Shown here piece by piece: positions 1-7,323 of a stretch of DNA of 33,528 nucleotides. Position 1 is the first letter of the stretch, and every line of letters starts with the position of its first letter. The DNA lies in assembly GCF_001723055.1 (NCBI RefSeq), contig NZ_MDCR01000222.1:1-33528 (forward strand), given 5' to 3'. The DNA is from Streptomyces niveus. Lineage in GTDB: Bacteria > Actinomycetota > Actinomycetes > Streptomycetales > Streptomycetaceae. The position numbers and the translations under genes were made by a program. Under the pieces are notes generated by a model. The model was not told the origin of the DNA, did no database searches, and was given only the letters and a program-made list of their open reading frames with translations.

Positions 1-130
1 CTCGGCCTCGCGGTGGGACGGGTGCCCTGGCTGCGCCATCTCACCTCGCCGTACATCAGCGGTCTGTACGCCATGCCGATGCTCGCGATCGTCCCGATGG
101 CGACGATCTGGCTCGGCTACTCCGGCGACA
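1..130 (+). pseudogene. ABC permease internal fragment, inverted relative to its gene
   Basis: Read on the plus strand, the first ~130 bases encode a typical internal piece of a BPD_transp_1 permease. The stretch runs from LGLAVGRVPW through SPYISGLYAMP and LAIVPMATIWLGYSGD, which matches the 'dPxlxalxxvPxlaliPlxilWfG' region of SsuC/TauC/NMT1-type permeases. The beginning of a permease of the same type lies immediately to the right, on the opposite strand (324 down to ~126). The natural reading is one gene whose middle has been flipped. The switch falls in a short inverted repeat (120-125 CTCCGG, 131-136 CCGGAG). The rest of the fragment lies outside the window. Alternatives are a fragment of a different permease gene or a chimeric assembly join. 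Confidence 0.6.
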
Positions 131-136
131 CCGGAG
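120..136. repeat. Short inverted repeat at the permease inversion joint
   Basis: CTCCGG at 120-125 and CCGGAG at 131-136 flank a 5-nt centre (CGACA). Permease homology switches strand exactly here. This is the expected signature of a microhomology-mediated inversion, or of a fold-back assembly join. Confidence 0.6.
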
Positions 137-324
137 GGAGTGGGCAGATAGTCGGGCAGCCACAGCCGTACGGAGATCTCCCAGACGGCCAGGACGAGGG
201 CGGCGACGGTCAGCTTCCCGAGGATGTCCGCGCGCCGGGAGAGGGGTCGGTCGGCGCGCCGGACGCGGGGGCGCGTGCGGGCGGGCGCCGGGGTGGGCGT
301 TCTCGTCAGCGTGTCCTGGGTCAT
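126..324 (-). pseudogene. ABC transporter permease, N-terminal part (interrupted)
   Basis: The gene starts with ATG at 324 and overlaps the stop of the preceding permease by 4 bp (ATGA, 321-324), so it is the last gene of the importer operon. The ~65 visible residues contain a basic Pro/Arg-rich cytoplasmic tail (residues 1-36), then a first membrane segment (about 38-56) and LPDYLPTPSG. That last motif is the usual 'lPsPxxv' that follows TM1 in SsuC-like permeases. After Ser64-Gly65 the family resemblance stops. The minus strand continues into a meaningless frame, while the plus strand shows the missing middle of a permease. As it stands the gene cannot make a full permease. The operon would then have one intact permease (321-1166), which could function as a homodimer. 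Confidence 0.7.
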
Positions 325-1166
325 GACGTGGCCTCCCGCCACCGTGCGAAGTAGCCCTCGACGGCCCGTCCGCAGCCCATCAGGGCGACGGCGAGCACCG
401 AGACCAGCAGGGTCAGCCCGAGCACGGTGGCCGAGTCGAACCGGGTACTCGCGGCGAGCAACAGCCCGCCCACACCGCTGGCGTTGAGGAAGAACTCGGC
501 GGCGAGGGTGCCGACGAAGGCCATCGCGATGCCCTGCCGTACGCCGGTCATGGCGTACGGCACGGTGTGCGGCAGCAGGACGTCCTTCCAGATCCGCCAC
601 TCGCTGCTGCGGAAGGTGCGCGCGACTTCGAGCAGGGTGGCGGGCACCCGGTGCGCTCCTTCTGCGGTGTTGACGGCGATGGGGAAGACCGCCGTCAGGA
701 ACACCACCAGTGTCTTGGCGGGCAGTCCGAAGCCGAACGCCGACAGGATCAGCGGGGCCAGGGCGACGATCGGGACGGACTGGAGGGCGAACAGCAGCCA
801 GTCGGTGCTGCCGCGCAGCAGCCGGGCGCGGGAGAGCAGCAGGCCGAAGCCGACCCCGGCGACGATCGCGAGGGCGAGTCCGACGACGAGCAGCCGGCCC
901 GACGAGAGCAGCGCGCTCGGCAGCGTGCCGTCCTCGGTGAGGGTGGCGAGCGCCGAGAGCGAGCGGCCGGGGGTGGCGAACAGGACCGGGTCCCGTTGGC
1001 CGGCCCACTGCCAGAGGCCGAGTCCGGCGAGCAGGCCGAGGGTGGAGATGGCGAGCGGGATCAGTCGGCGCCTGAGGGCCGCGGTGCGGCGGCGCGCGTT
1101 CACCGGGGAGGGGGCCGAGTACGTGTCCGGGGATGTGGCGTCGTGCGTGGCCGGGGACGTACCCAT
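321..1166 (-). CDS. ABC importer permease (SsuC/TauC-like)
   Basis: Integral membrane subunit of a nitrate/sulfonate/taurine-type ABC importer (BPD_transp_1 fold), 281 aa. A basic Ser/Thr/Ala-rich N-terminal tail (~1-34) is followed by about six membrane segments. The EAA coupling loop is clear: EVARTFRSSEWRIWKDVLLP and then PYAMTGVRQG, which docks onto the ATPase Q-loop. The FATPGRS stretch after TM1 and AAEFFLN near the C-terminus also fit the family. I chose ATG 1166 because it overlaps the stop of the lipoprotein gene (TGATG, 1164-1168) and leaves a normal-length protein. A longer frame to 1469 only adds low-complexity Arg-rich sequence. The downstream permease overlaps by 4 bp, so all four genes are translationally coupled. 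The substrate is unknown. Confidence 0.93.
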   Translation of the reverse strand: MGTSPATHDATSPDTYSAPSPVNARRRTAALRRRLIPLAISTLGLLAGLGLWQWAGQRDPVLFATPGRSLSALATLTEDGTLPSALLSSGRLLVVGLALAIVAGVGFGLLLSRARLLRGSTDWLLFALQSVPIVALAPLILSAFGFGLPAKTLVVFLTAVFPIAVNTAEGAHRVPATLLEVARTFRSSEWRIWKDVLLPHTVPYAMTGVRQGIAMAFVGTLAAEFFLNASGVGGLLLAASTRFDSATVLGLTLLVSVLAVALMGCGRAVEGYFARWREATS

Positions 1167-2215
1167 CACTTGCCCGTCGCGTCGGCGAACACGGACGGGT
1201 CGACCATGTCGTCGTAACTCGGCGCCTTCTGCTCGGGGACGTTGCCCGCGGCGACGGCGCCCTCGATCGTGTGCTCGATGGCGGCGCGGTCCAGGCCGTC
1301 GCCCGACTTGGGCCAGACGCCGAGCGAGAGGAACTTGGGCAGCGCGGCCTCGGTGACGCTCGCGGGCGCCTTCGTGACGCCGGAGGCGATGGCCGCGACC
1401 TCCTTGAGGTTGGCCGGGTCGTTCATGTAGGCCACGGACTCGCGTATCGCGGCGACCAGGTCGACCCACTGCGCGCGGGCCGCGCCGTCCAGCGCGTTCT
1501 TGGGCGCGACGAGCACCGTGTAGTGCTCCAGCGGGTCGACGCCGGCCAGCGTCATGATCTCCTCGGCCTTCGTGCCGGGCTTGATCTTCTCCCGTACGGT
1601 GGCGAGTTCGTCCGGGTGCAGTACGGCGACCTTGACCTGGCCGGCCACCAGCGCGTCGACGGTCGGCGGGCCGCCGACGTTGATGGTGCTGACGTCCTTG
1701 GGGCCCAGTCCGCAGCTCTTGAGCATCCCGGCCAGGGCGAGGGCCTTGGGGGCGCCGACCGCGTCCACGGCGACCGTCTTGCCCTTGACCGCCTCGCAGG
1801 TGCTGACGCCCGGGTCGGTGCTGGCCAGCAGGTACGTCGGCTTGGGGAAGCCCATCACGGAGACGACCGAGCCGCCGGTGGCCCGCAGCGCGACGGCGCC
1901 CGGGGTGCCGATGATGCCGCCCTGGATCTCGCCGCTCTGCACCGCGCGGCCGACGTCGGCGCCGGTGGTGAGCGGGCGCAGGGTCACGTCGAGACCGCGG
2001 TCCTTGAAGAAGCCCTGCTTCTCCCCCACGTACATCACGGTGTTGAGGAAGATGGGCGGGATGCCCGGCACGCCGATGGTCATCTTGTCGCCGCCGCCCG
2101 ATGCGGTGCCCGCCGCCGGGCCGGAGCCGCTGTCGCCGCAGCCGGAGAGGACACCGACGAGAGCGAGGACGGTGGCCGCACCGACCAGGGCGGACCTGCG
2201 CCGCGGAATGTTCAT
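1166..2215 (-). CDS. ABC importer substrate-binding lipoprotein (NMT1/SsuA-like)
   Basis: Extracytoplasmic solute receptor, 349 aa. A lipoprotein signal peptide has the lipobox LSGC (residues 23-26), so Cys26 would be lipidated and anchor the protein to the outer face of the membrane. The mature part reads like the NMT1/SsuA/THI5-like periplasmic-binding fold type II: MTIGVPGIPPIFLNTVMYVG, then EKQGFFKDRGLDV, then an AVQSGEIQGGIIG ligand-cleft segment. Family members bind sulfonates, nitrate, pyrimidines, phthalate-like aromatics or other small organic anions, and the sequence does not say which. ATG 2215 has AAGGAG nine bases upstream. A frame extending to 2251 lacks this. The 93-bp gap to the ATPase gene suggests one transcript. 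Confidence 0.93.
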   Translation of the reverse strand: MNIPRRRSALVGAATVLALVGVLSGCGDSGSGPAAGTASGGGDKMTIGVPGIPPIFLNTVMYVGEKQGFFKDRGLDVTLRPLTTGADVGRAVQSGEIQGGIIGTPGAVALRATGGSVVSVMGFPKPTYLLASTDPGVSTCEAVKGKTVAVDAVGAPKALALAGMLKSCGLGPKDVSTINVGGPPTVDALVAGQVKVAVLHPDELATVREKIKPGTKAEEIMTLAGVDPLEHYTVLVAPKNALDGAARAQWVDLVAAIRESVAYMNDPANLKEVAAIASGVTKAPASVTEAALPKFLSLGVWPKSGDGLDRAAIEHTIEGAVAAGNVPEQKAPSYDDMVDPSVFADATGK

Positions 2216-2308
2216 GGGAGTTGCTCCTTCTTCATCCGCGCGACGGTGCACGGCGGGGCTGCGGGTGGGTGTGGCGGGAGGGGCGGGGGGTTGTCGGGCC
2301 GGAGTTGG

Positions 2309-3151
2309 TCAGCGGCCCGATTCGGCGTTCATGACCAGGGACCAGACGCGCTCGCGGATCGCGAGGAACTCCGGCGTCGCGAGTACGGACCGGTCCCGGT
2401 CCGGCGGAAGCGTCACGTCGATCAACTCGGTGACGCCGCTGGGCCGTCCGCCCAGTACGGCGATCCGGTTGCCGAAGAGAACGGCCTCGTCGATCGAGTG
2501 GGTGACGAACAGCATCGTCACGGGGTGGTCCTGCCAGATACGCAGGAGTTCGAACTGGAGCACCTCGCGGGTCTGCGCGTCCAGCGCGCCGAAGGGCTCG
2601 TCCATCAGCAGCAGCCGGGGGCGTACGGCCAGTGCCCTGGCCAGGCCGGTGCGTTGCTGCATGCCGCCGGACAACTGGTGCGGGTACGACTTCTCGAAGC
2701 CGGAGAGCCCGACGAGGGTGATCAGCTCCCGGGCCCGGTCGAGGGCTTCCTTCTTCCCCGTCCCCCGTACGCGCAGCGCGTAGGCGACGTTCGACTCGAC
2801 CGTCTTCCACGGGAAGAGACCGAAGTGCTGGAAGACCATGGCGACGCCGTCCGGGGTGCCGTCGACCGCGTGGCCGTCGATACGGACCGCGCCCTCGGCC
2901 GGCGGGATGAGGCCGGCCACCGCGCGGAGCAGGGTGGTCTTGCCGCAGCCGGACGGGCCGACGATGGAGAGCACCTCACCGGCGCCGATGGTCAGGTTGA
3001 TGTCCTTGGAGACCGTGCGCTCACCGAATCGCATGGTCAGCCCGTCCAGCAGCACCGTGGCGCCGGAGCCGGCACCGGTGCCGTCGGCGGCCCTGGTGTC
3101 GTTCCCGGAGCCGGCCGGTACGGCTCGGGCTACCGATTTGATCGTGGTCAT
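2309..3151 (-). CDS. ABC importer ATPase (SsuB/TauB-like)
   Basis: Nucleotide-binding subunit of the importer, 280 aa, first gene of the four-gene minus-strand operon. All motifs are intact: Walker A GPSGCGKTT, Q-loop VFQHFGLFPWKTV, signature LSGGMQQR, Walker B LLLMDEPFGALD, and switch His in FVTHSIDEAV. The PW following the Q-loop is characteristic of nitrate/sulfonate/taurine ATPases. A ~40-residue Ala/Gly-rich N-terminal extension precedes the domain. I prefer ATG 3151 to an upstream in-frame start at 3187. No clear Shine-Dalgarno precedes it (AGAATCCCGTCT), so it may be leaderless or weakly initiated. It diverges from the hydrolase gene at 3238 across an 86-bp region holding the shared 16-bp element. 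Confidence 0.94.
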   Translation of the reverse strand: MTTIKSVARAVPAGSGNDTRAADGTGAGSGATVLLDGLTMRFGERTVSKDINLTIGAGEVLSIVGPSGCGKTTLLRAVAGLIPPAEGAVRIDGHAVDGTPDGVAMVFQHFGLFPWKTVESNVAYALRVRGTGKKEALDRARELITLVGLSGFEKSYPHQLSGGMQQRTGLARALAVRPRLLLMDEPFGALDAQTREVLQFELLRIWQDHPVTMLFVTHSIDEAVLFGNRIAVLGGRPSGVTELIDVTLPPDRDRSVLATPEFLAIRERVWSLVMNAESGR

Positions 3152-3205
3152 AGACGGGATTCTGGGTCTAAGATGCCTGACACGCAATAGCTATACTTCA
3201 GAATC

Positions 3206-3221
3206 TGGAAAATGCATCATC
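3206..3221 (+). promoter_or_regulatory. Putative cluster operator, copy 1
   Basis: TGGAAAATGCATCATC lies between the divergent ATPase and hydrolase genes and is repeated exactly at 7282-7297 between the MBL-fold and lyase genes. The sequence to its right (CATCAT, six bases, ATGAGG) is an imperfect dyad resembling the cleaner one in copy 2. It is most likely the site of the GntR/FCD regulator encoded at 4113. That link is inferred from position and repetition only. Confidence 0.6.
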
Positions 3222-3237
3222 CTGGTATGAGGTGCCT

Positions 3238-3981
3238 ATGACCACGAGGGCGACCCCTCTTCTGCTGCTGCACACCTGGGGCGGCGACGCCACGACCTGG
3301 GCGCCCGCGCTGGGTCATCTCGGCGCGGGCGGGCGGCACTTGACGGCGCCCGATCTGCCGGGCCACGGGGCCCGCGCCGCCGAGCCGTTCACCGTGGACG
3401 GCGCGGTGGACGCGGCCCTGTCCGCGTACGGCACGGGGGCCGCCGGGCCCGTCGACGTCGTCGGTGCCGGGCTCGGCGCGCTCGTCGCACTCGCCCTGAC
3501 CGAGCGGCACCAGGACCGGGTGCGTTCGCTGACGCTGGTCGGATTCCCCCCGGCCGACGGCGCCGAGGCGGCCCGCCGCCCCGCCGACACCCGGGCCGCG
3601 CTGGAGCGCGACGGCACGGCCGTCTTCGCCCGCAACTACGTCGACAGCACCCTGCTGTCCGCCGACCCCGACCACCGTGACCTGCTGCGCCGCGCGATGG
3701 CGGGCACCCGGCCGGAGGTCCTGCTCGACTCCCTGCGCGCCACGCTCGGTTGGCGCGCCCATACGTCGGCGTCCGCGCTCGCTCCGCCCAGCCGGGTGCT
3801 GCGCGGCGCCCGCGACCACCGGGTGTCCGCCGGCGCGGCCGACGCGCTCGCCGGGCGGCTCGGCGGCACCGCCGCCGTGGTGCCCGGCGCCGGTCATGTC
3901 GCCTATCTCGACGAACCGGCGGCCTTCGCCGCCGCGCTCACCGCTTTCCACGACGGGATCCGCACCGCGCCCGCCGACTGA
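3238..3981 (+). CDS. Alpha/beta-hydrolase-fold protein lacking the nucleophile Ser
   Basis: 247 aa protein of the alpha/beta-hydrolase fold, most like 3-oxoadipate enol-lactonase (PcaD)/MhpC-type proteins. The HTWGGDATTW oxyanion-loop region (residues 12-21), DLPGHGAR (39-46) and a core sheet are present. The family's Asp and His are recognisable as D193 (GARDHRV) and H220 (PGAGHVAYLDEP). The nucleophile elbow, normally GHSLGG, reads V-G-A-G-L-G-A, so the catalytic Ser is replaced by Gly78 (codon GGG). Classical ester or lactone hydrolysis through an acyl-Ser intermediate should therefore be impossible. The protein may be a binding or sensing relative or use different chemistry. ATG 3238 is preferred to GTG 3232 because GAGG (3229-3232) sits five bases upstream. 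It is divergent from the transporter operon and probably co-transcribed with the GntR gene. Confidence 0.85.
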   Translation: MTTRATPLLLLHTWGGDATTWAPALGHLGAGGRHLTAPDLPGHGARAAEPFTVDGAVDAALSAYGTGAAGPVDVVGAGLGALVALALTERHQDRVRSLTLVGFPPADGAEAARRPADTRAALERDGTAVFARNYVDSTLLSADPDHRDLLRRAMAGTRPEVLLDSLRATLGWRAHTSASALAPPSRVLRGARDHRVSAGAADALAGRLGGTAAVVPGAGHVAYLDEPAAFAAALTAFHDGIRTAPAD

Positions 3982-4112
3982 CCTCCGTCCCGTCCCCAAC
4001 TCCCGGTCCCACACGGGTTCGTTCCGTTCGATGGGACACTCGTCAGGCCCGCCGCCCGCTCCCCGCCCGCTCCCCCACCGCTCGCCGAGCGCCACGACAG
4101 AAGGACCACGAC

Positions 4113-4919
4113 ATGCCGCCGCAGTCCCGACGAACCAAGACCGCCACGACTGACGGCGTCGTACCCGGGCGCGTCGCCAGGAGCGTGCCGAAGACGCCTG
4201 CGAGGACGCCCGCGAAGACGGCCGCCAGGACAGCCGCCAAGTCGACCGCGAAGGGGCCGACCAAGCGGGACCGCATCGCGACCGAGTTGCGGCGGATGAT
4301 CAGCGAGGGCGAGCTGCCCCGCGGCAGCCGTATCCAGCAGGACGTGCTCGCCGCGATGTTCGACACCAGCATCACGCCGGTCCGCGAGGCGCTGCGGCTG
4401 CTGGAGGCCGAGGGTGTGCTGGTCGGCGAGCCGCACAAGGGCGTACGGGTCGCGGACGCCGACTACGAGCAGGTCAAGACCGTCTACCTGCTGCGGATGC
4501 TGGTCGAGCCGTACGCGATGCAGCGGGCCGCCCGGCGGCTCTCGCCGCTGGACATCGACCTCGCCGAGCGGCTGGTGACCGACATGGAGCAGGCGGCCGA
4601 GGAGGGGGACCGGGCGCGGCTGAACGCGTCCAACTACCAGTTCCACTTCCTCTTCTACGCCAAGTGCGGCAACGACGGGCTGGCGGCGGAGATCGACCAG
4701 CTCTGGCAGAAGTTCCCGTGGGACGTGCTCCAGGTGCTGCACGACCGGGCCGACGAGACCTCCAACGAGCACCGCTCCATGCTGGCGGCGGCCCGGCTGG
4801 GCGACGGCGACGCGCTGGCGAAGGCCACGCAGTGGCACCTCTCGCGCAGTTTCCTGGCGCTGGGCAAGCACTTGACGGGCCGGCCGGTGGCCGACCCGTT
4901 CGACGTCGACAACGACTGA
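4113..4919 (+). CDS. GntR-family regulator (FCD subfamily) with basic N-terminal tail
   Basis: 268 aa transcription factor. Residues ~50-115 form the winged helix of GntR proteins (RDRIATELRRMISEGELPRG, then QQDVLAAMFDTSITPVREAL, then GVLVGEPHKGVRV). Residues ~118-250 are an all-helical FCD effector domain with the three expected metal-ligand histidines H178 (YQFHF), H220 (NEHRS) and H242 (WHLS). FCD regulators usually sense carboxylic acids, which suits the neighbouring CoA-transferase and lyase. Before the winged helix is a ~50-residue Lys/Arg/Ala/Thr/Pro tail with PAKTAARTAAKSTAK-type repeats, resembling histone-H1-like tails and uncommon in GntR proteins. ATG 4113 has AGAAGGA upstream. 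It is the probable local repressor acting on the two 16-bp elements. Confidence 0.92.
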   Translation: MPPQSRRTKTATTDGVVPGRVARSVPKTPARTPAKTAARTAAKSTAKGPTKRDRIATELRRMISEGELPRGSRIQQDVLAAMFDTSITPVREALRLLEAEGVLVGEPHKGVRVADADYEQVKTVYLLRMLVEPYAMQRAARRLSPLDIDLAERLVTDMEQAAEEGDRARLNASNYQFHFLFYAKCGNDGLAAEIDQLWQKFPWDVLQVLHDRADETSNEHRSMLAAARLGDGDALAKATQWHLSRSFLALGKHLTGRPVADPFDVDND

Positions 4920-4920
4920 G

Positions 4921-4977
4921 CGGTGCCCCGGTCCTCGGACCGGGGACGTAAGCGCCGAGGACCCGATCGGGGCACCG
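4921..4977. terminator. Bidirectional terminator between convergent genes
   Basis: A two-part stem: CGGTGCCCCG (4921-4930) pairs with CGGGGCACCG (4968-4977), and GTCCTCGG (4931-4938) pairs with CCGAGGAC (4955-4962), leaving a small one-sided bulge. It sits directly after the GntR stop and just before the CoA-transferase stop on the other strand, as expected for a shared factor-independent terminator. There is no clear U-run, which is usual in Streptomyces. Confidence 0.75.
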
Positions 4978-4986
4978 CCGTGTGCC

Positions 4987-6162
4987 CTATCCGGCCGGCT
5001 CCCGCTCCGCCATGTCCGCCTCGGTCAGGCCCAGTTCGGCCAGTACCTCCGCCGTGTGCTCCCCCAGCCCCGGCACCCGCCGGCCGCCCGGCGGCTCCGG
5101 GGTGCGGTGCAGCGGTGAGGTGACCACGCGCACTGCCCGCCCGTCCGGCAGCGTCGCCTCCGACCAGCGCCCGGCGGCCTCGGCCTGCGGATGGGCCAGG
5201 ACGTCGGCGATCTGGTTCAGCCGCGCGTGCGGTACGTCGGCCGCTTCGAGCCGGGCGGTGACCTCGGCGGTGGACAGGGTGATCAGCCGGGCCTGCACGG
5301 CCCGTTCGGTGCGTTCACGGTGCCGTACCCGCGCGCTGTTGGAGCCGAAGTCCGGGTCGGTCAGCAGCTCCGGGGCGGCCAGCACGGTACGGCAGAGCCG
5401 CTGCCACTGCCCCTCGTTCTGCACGGCGATCAGCACGTCCTGGCCGTCGGCCGTCGTGTACGGGCCGTACGGCGCGATGCTGGCGTGCCGCAGCCCGGCG
5501 GGCGGGGGCGCCGACCCGGAGTGCAGTTCGGCGAGGAGCAGCGGACTCATCCACTCCAGCAGCACGTCGAACAGGGCGATGTCGATCCGCTGCCCCAGTC
5601 CGGTCCGTTCGCGCGCGTAGAGGGCGGAGGTGACGGCGCCGAGCGCGTACGAGCCGCCCGCCAGGTCCGCGAGGGAGACACCGGGCTTGGCCGGGGTCTC
5701 GGGGGTGCCCGTGGCGGAGATGGTGCCGGCCTCGCCCTGCACCAGCGCGTCGTACGCCTTGCGTCCCGCGTACGGGCCGGCCGGCCCGTAGCCGGACAGA
5801 TAGCAGCGCACCAGTCGCGGGTTGAGTTCCGCCAGCGCCTCGTCGGTGATGATCCGGCCGAGCGCGCCGGGCGCCAGGTTGCAGACCAGCACGTCGGCCC
5901 CGGCGAGCAGTTGGCGCAGTGCCTGCCGCCCGGGGTCGGTCTTGAGATCCAGTACGACACTGCGCTTGCCCCGGTTGAGCCAGACGAAGTGGCTGGCCAG
6001 ACCGTGCACGCTCTCGTCGTAGCCACGGGCGAAGTCCCCGCCGCCGGGCCGCTCGATCTTGACGACCTCGGCGCCGAGGTCGGCCAGATGGCGGGTGCAC
6101 AGGGGTGCGGCCACGGCCTGCTCGACCGCGATCACCCGGATGCCCCGCAGGTCGCCGGGCAT
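4987..6162 (-). CDS. Family III (CaiB/BaiF-type) CoA-transferase
   Basis: 391 aa, normal length for formyl-CoA/succinyl-CoA:acid CoA-transferases. The N-terminal motif is complete: LRGIRVIAVEQAVAAPLCTRHLADLGAEVVKIERPGGGD region (residues ~5-43). FVWLNRGKRSVVLDLKT follows at ~59-75. AYDALVQGEAG lies at ~137-146. KPGVSLADLAGGSYAL contains Asp166 at the position of the catalytic aspartate that forms the mixed anhydride. It moves CoA from a donor thioester to a carboxylic acid in the cytoplasm. The acceptor cannot be read from sequence; dicarboxylates such as mesaconate, itaconate, citramalate and malate are known for relatives. ATG 6162 overlaps the stop of the MBL-fold gene (TGATG), so the two are coupled. 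With the CitE-like lyase at 7324 it suggests activation followed by acyl-CoA cleavage. Confidence 0.92.
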   Translation of the reverse strand: MPGDLRGIRVIAVEQAVAAPLCTRHLADLGAEVVKIERPGGGDFARGYDESVHGLASHFVWLNRGKRSVVLDLKTDPGRQALRQLLAGADVLVCNLAPGALGRIITDEALAELNPRLVRCYLSGYGPAGPYAGRKAYDALVQGEAGTISATGTPETPAKPGVSLADLAGGSYALGAVTSALYARERTGLGQRIDIALFDVLLEWMSPLLLAELHSGSAPPPAGLRHASIAPYGPYTTADGQDVLIAVQNEGQWQRLCRTVLAAPELLTDPDFGSNSARVRHRERTERAVQARLITLSTAEVTARLEAADVPHARLNQIADVLAHPQAEAAGRWSEATLPDGRAVRVVTSPLHRTPEPPGGRRVPGLGEHTAEVLAELGLTEADMAEREPAG

Positions 6163-7169
6163 CAGCGGCCGAAGCGCAGCACGGTGCCGACCGCGGGCTG
6201 CACGTAGTTGGCGGACATGTCGGTGGACAGCCGGGTGTGGGTGCGCAGGCCGGAACAGTGCATCGGCATGACGGTGGCGACCTCCAGCTCGGCGAACGCG
6301 GCGGCGGTCAGGTCGACGTTCTCGGCCGGGGTGGTGGGGAAGCCGAGGTGGAAGCCGCCCATCACGGCGCGGACGGGCTTGGGCCCGCAGACCGCGCGGG
6401 CCTGCTCGATGGTGTTGACGACCCCGGCGTGCGCGCAGCCGGTGAGGACGACGAGCCCCTGGCCGCGTACGTCGATGACCAGGCCCATCTCGTCCATGAC
6501 CTCGTCCCGGCGGAGCTTTCCCTCCGCCGAGACCTGGTAGAGACCGGGGTCGCCGGGCTTGAACGCCGGTGCGGCGCCCGCCTCGAAGGCGACCTTCCTG
6601 GGGATCACGCCGGTGGTGTGCACGCCGCAGCCGAGGTCGAGGGAGTCCTGGGTCAGGACGGGTACGCCGCCGGACCTCTCGACCTCGCCGAACCGGAACG
6701 CGGCGTTGTAGACGGAGGAGGTGCGGCCGTCGCCCATGACGGCGTAGCGCGGCAGTTCCGCGTCGGCGTGGGTGGCGACCGGGATCCGGCGTCCCGCGAG
6801 GTCGAGAAAGCGATGGATTCCGCCGAAATGGTCGGGGTGGCCATGGCTGATGACGACATGGTCGACGGAGGCGGGGTCGACGCCGAGCACCCGCATGTTG
6901 TGTTCGAGCACCGTGCCGGTGAGGCCGACGTCGAACAGGACGCGCACGCTGTGGCGGCCCCGTACCGCCTCGACGAGGAAGCTGATGCCGTTCTCCGCCT
7001 GGGGCGGTACGCGCTTGGGGTCGAAGTGCTCGATCAGTCCGTACCGGGAGACGCAGTGGTCGTCCACCGCCCCTTCCGCACCGCCGGTGGGGCTGGCCTG
7101 GTCGGGCAGCAGCATGTCCACCTGGTTCTCGACCAGCACGGTAATCGTCACGCTGTCGGCTTCGAACAC
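6162..7169 (-). CDS. MBL-fold metal-dependent hydrolase (COG1237-like)
   Basis: 335 aa metallo-beta-lactamase-fold protein. It has the metal-binding SHGHPDHFGG motif (H109, H111, D113, H114), a later GCAHAGVVNTI (H247) and a C-terminal PMHCSG His. The GCAHAG block and the N-terminal 'VLVENQVD' are typical of the COG1237 subgroup annotated as metal-dependent hydrolase or dihydropterin-type synthase. There is no signal peptide, so it acts in the cytoplasm. In this cluster a lactone, ester or thioester hydrolase role is plausible, and it might supply the hydrolytic step that the Ser-less alpha/beta protein appears unable to perform. GTG 7169 is preceded by GGGAGG eight bases upstream. It is first gene of a two-gene operon with the CoA-transferase and diverges from the lyase gene. 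Confidence 0.88.
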   Translation of the reverse strand: MFEADSVTITVLVENQVDMLLPDQASPTGGAEGAVDDHCVSRYGLIEHFDPKRVPPQAENGISFLVEAVRGRHSVRVLFDVGLTGTVLEHNMRVLGVDPASVDHVVISHGHPDHFGGIHRFLDLAGRRIPVATHADAELPRYAVMGDGRTSSVYNAAFRFGEVERSGGVPVLTQDSLDLGCGVHTTGVIPRKVAFEAGAAPAFKPGDPGLYQVSAEGKLRRDEVMDEMGLVIDVRGQGLVVLTGCAHAGVVNTIEQARAVCGPKPVRAVMGGFHLGFPTTPAENVDLTAAAFAELEVATVMPMHCSGLRTHTRLSTDMSANYVQPAVGTVLRFGR

Positions 7170-7281
7170 GCCGCGGTCCTCCCGTAGTTACGAGCCCGGG
7201 TCACGGGTCGGGGCAGCTCGCCCACTTCCTTGCACGGCACCGGACTTGAAGTATGGTGAGTCGCAAGCTACATCATCGTCA

Positions 7282-7309
7282 TGGAAAATGCATCATCTGA
7301 TTCATGATG
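7282..7309 (+). promoter_or_regulatory. Putative cluster operator, copy 2, with dyad
   Basis: Bases 7282-7297 are identical to 3206-3221 (TGGAAAATGCATCATC). They run into an inverted repeat CATCAT-ctgattc-ATGATG (7291-7296 and 7304-7309). It lies in the divergent region between the MBL-fold gene (7169) and the lyase gene (7324), just upstream of the lyase AAGGAG (7313-7318), so a bound repressor would block lyase transcription. Another CATCAT lies at 7271-7276. The 8-mer ATACTTCA occurs at 3193-3200 and, reversed, at 7248-7255, so the similarity may extend beyond the 16-mer. Confidence 0.65.
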
Positions 7310-7323
7310 TGTAAGGAGTCTCC

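Noticed and set aside
1133..3190. Long open frame on the plus strand opposite the ABC importer genes
   Set aside because: Its product is Arg/Gly/Asp low-complexity sequence with no family resemblance; the minus strand carries clear SBP and ATPase motifs.
3982..4112. Possible separate promoter or operator for the GntR gene
   Set aside because: No repeat of the 16-bp element or clear -10/-35 was found; only a 131-bp spacer is seen.
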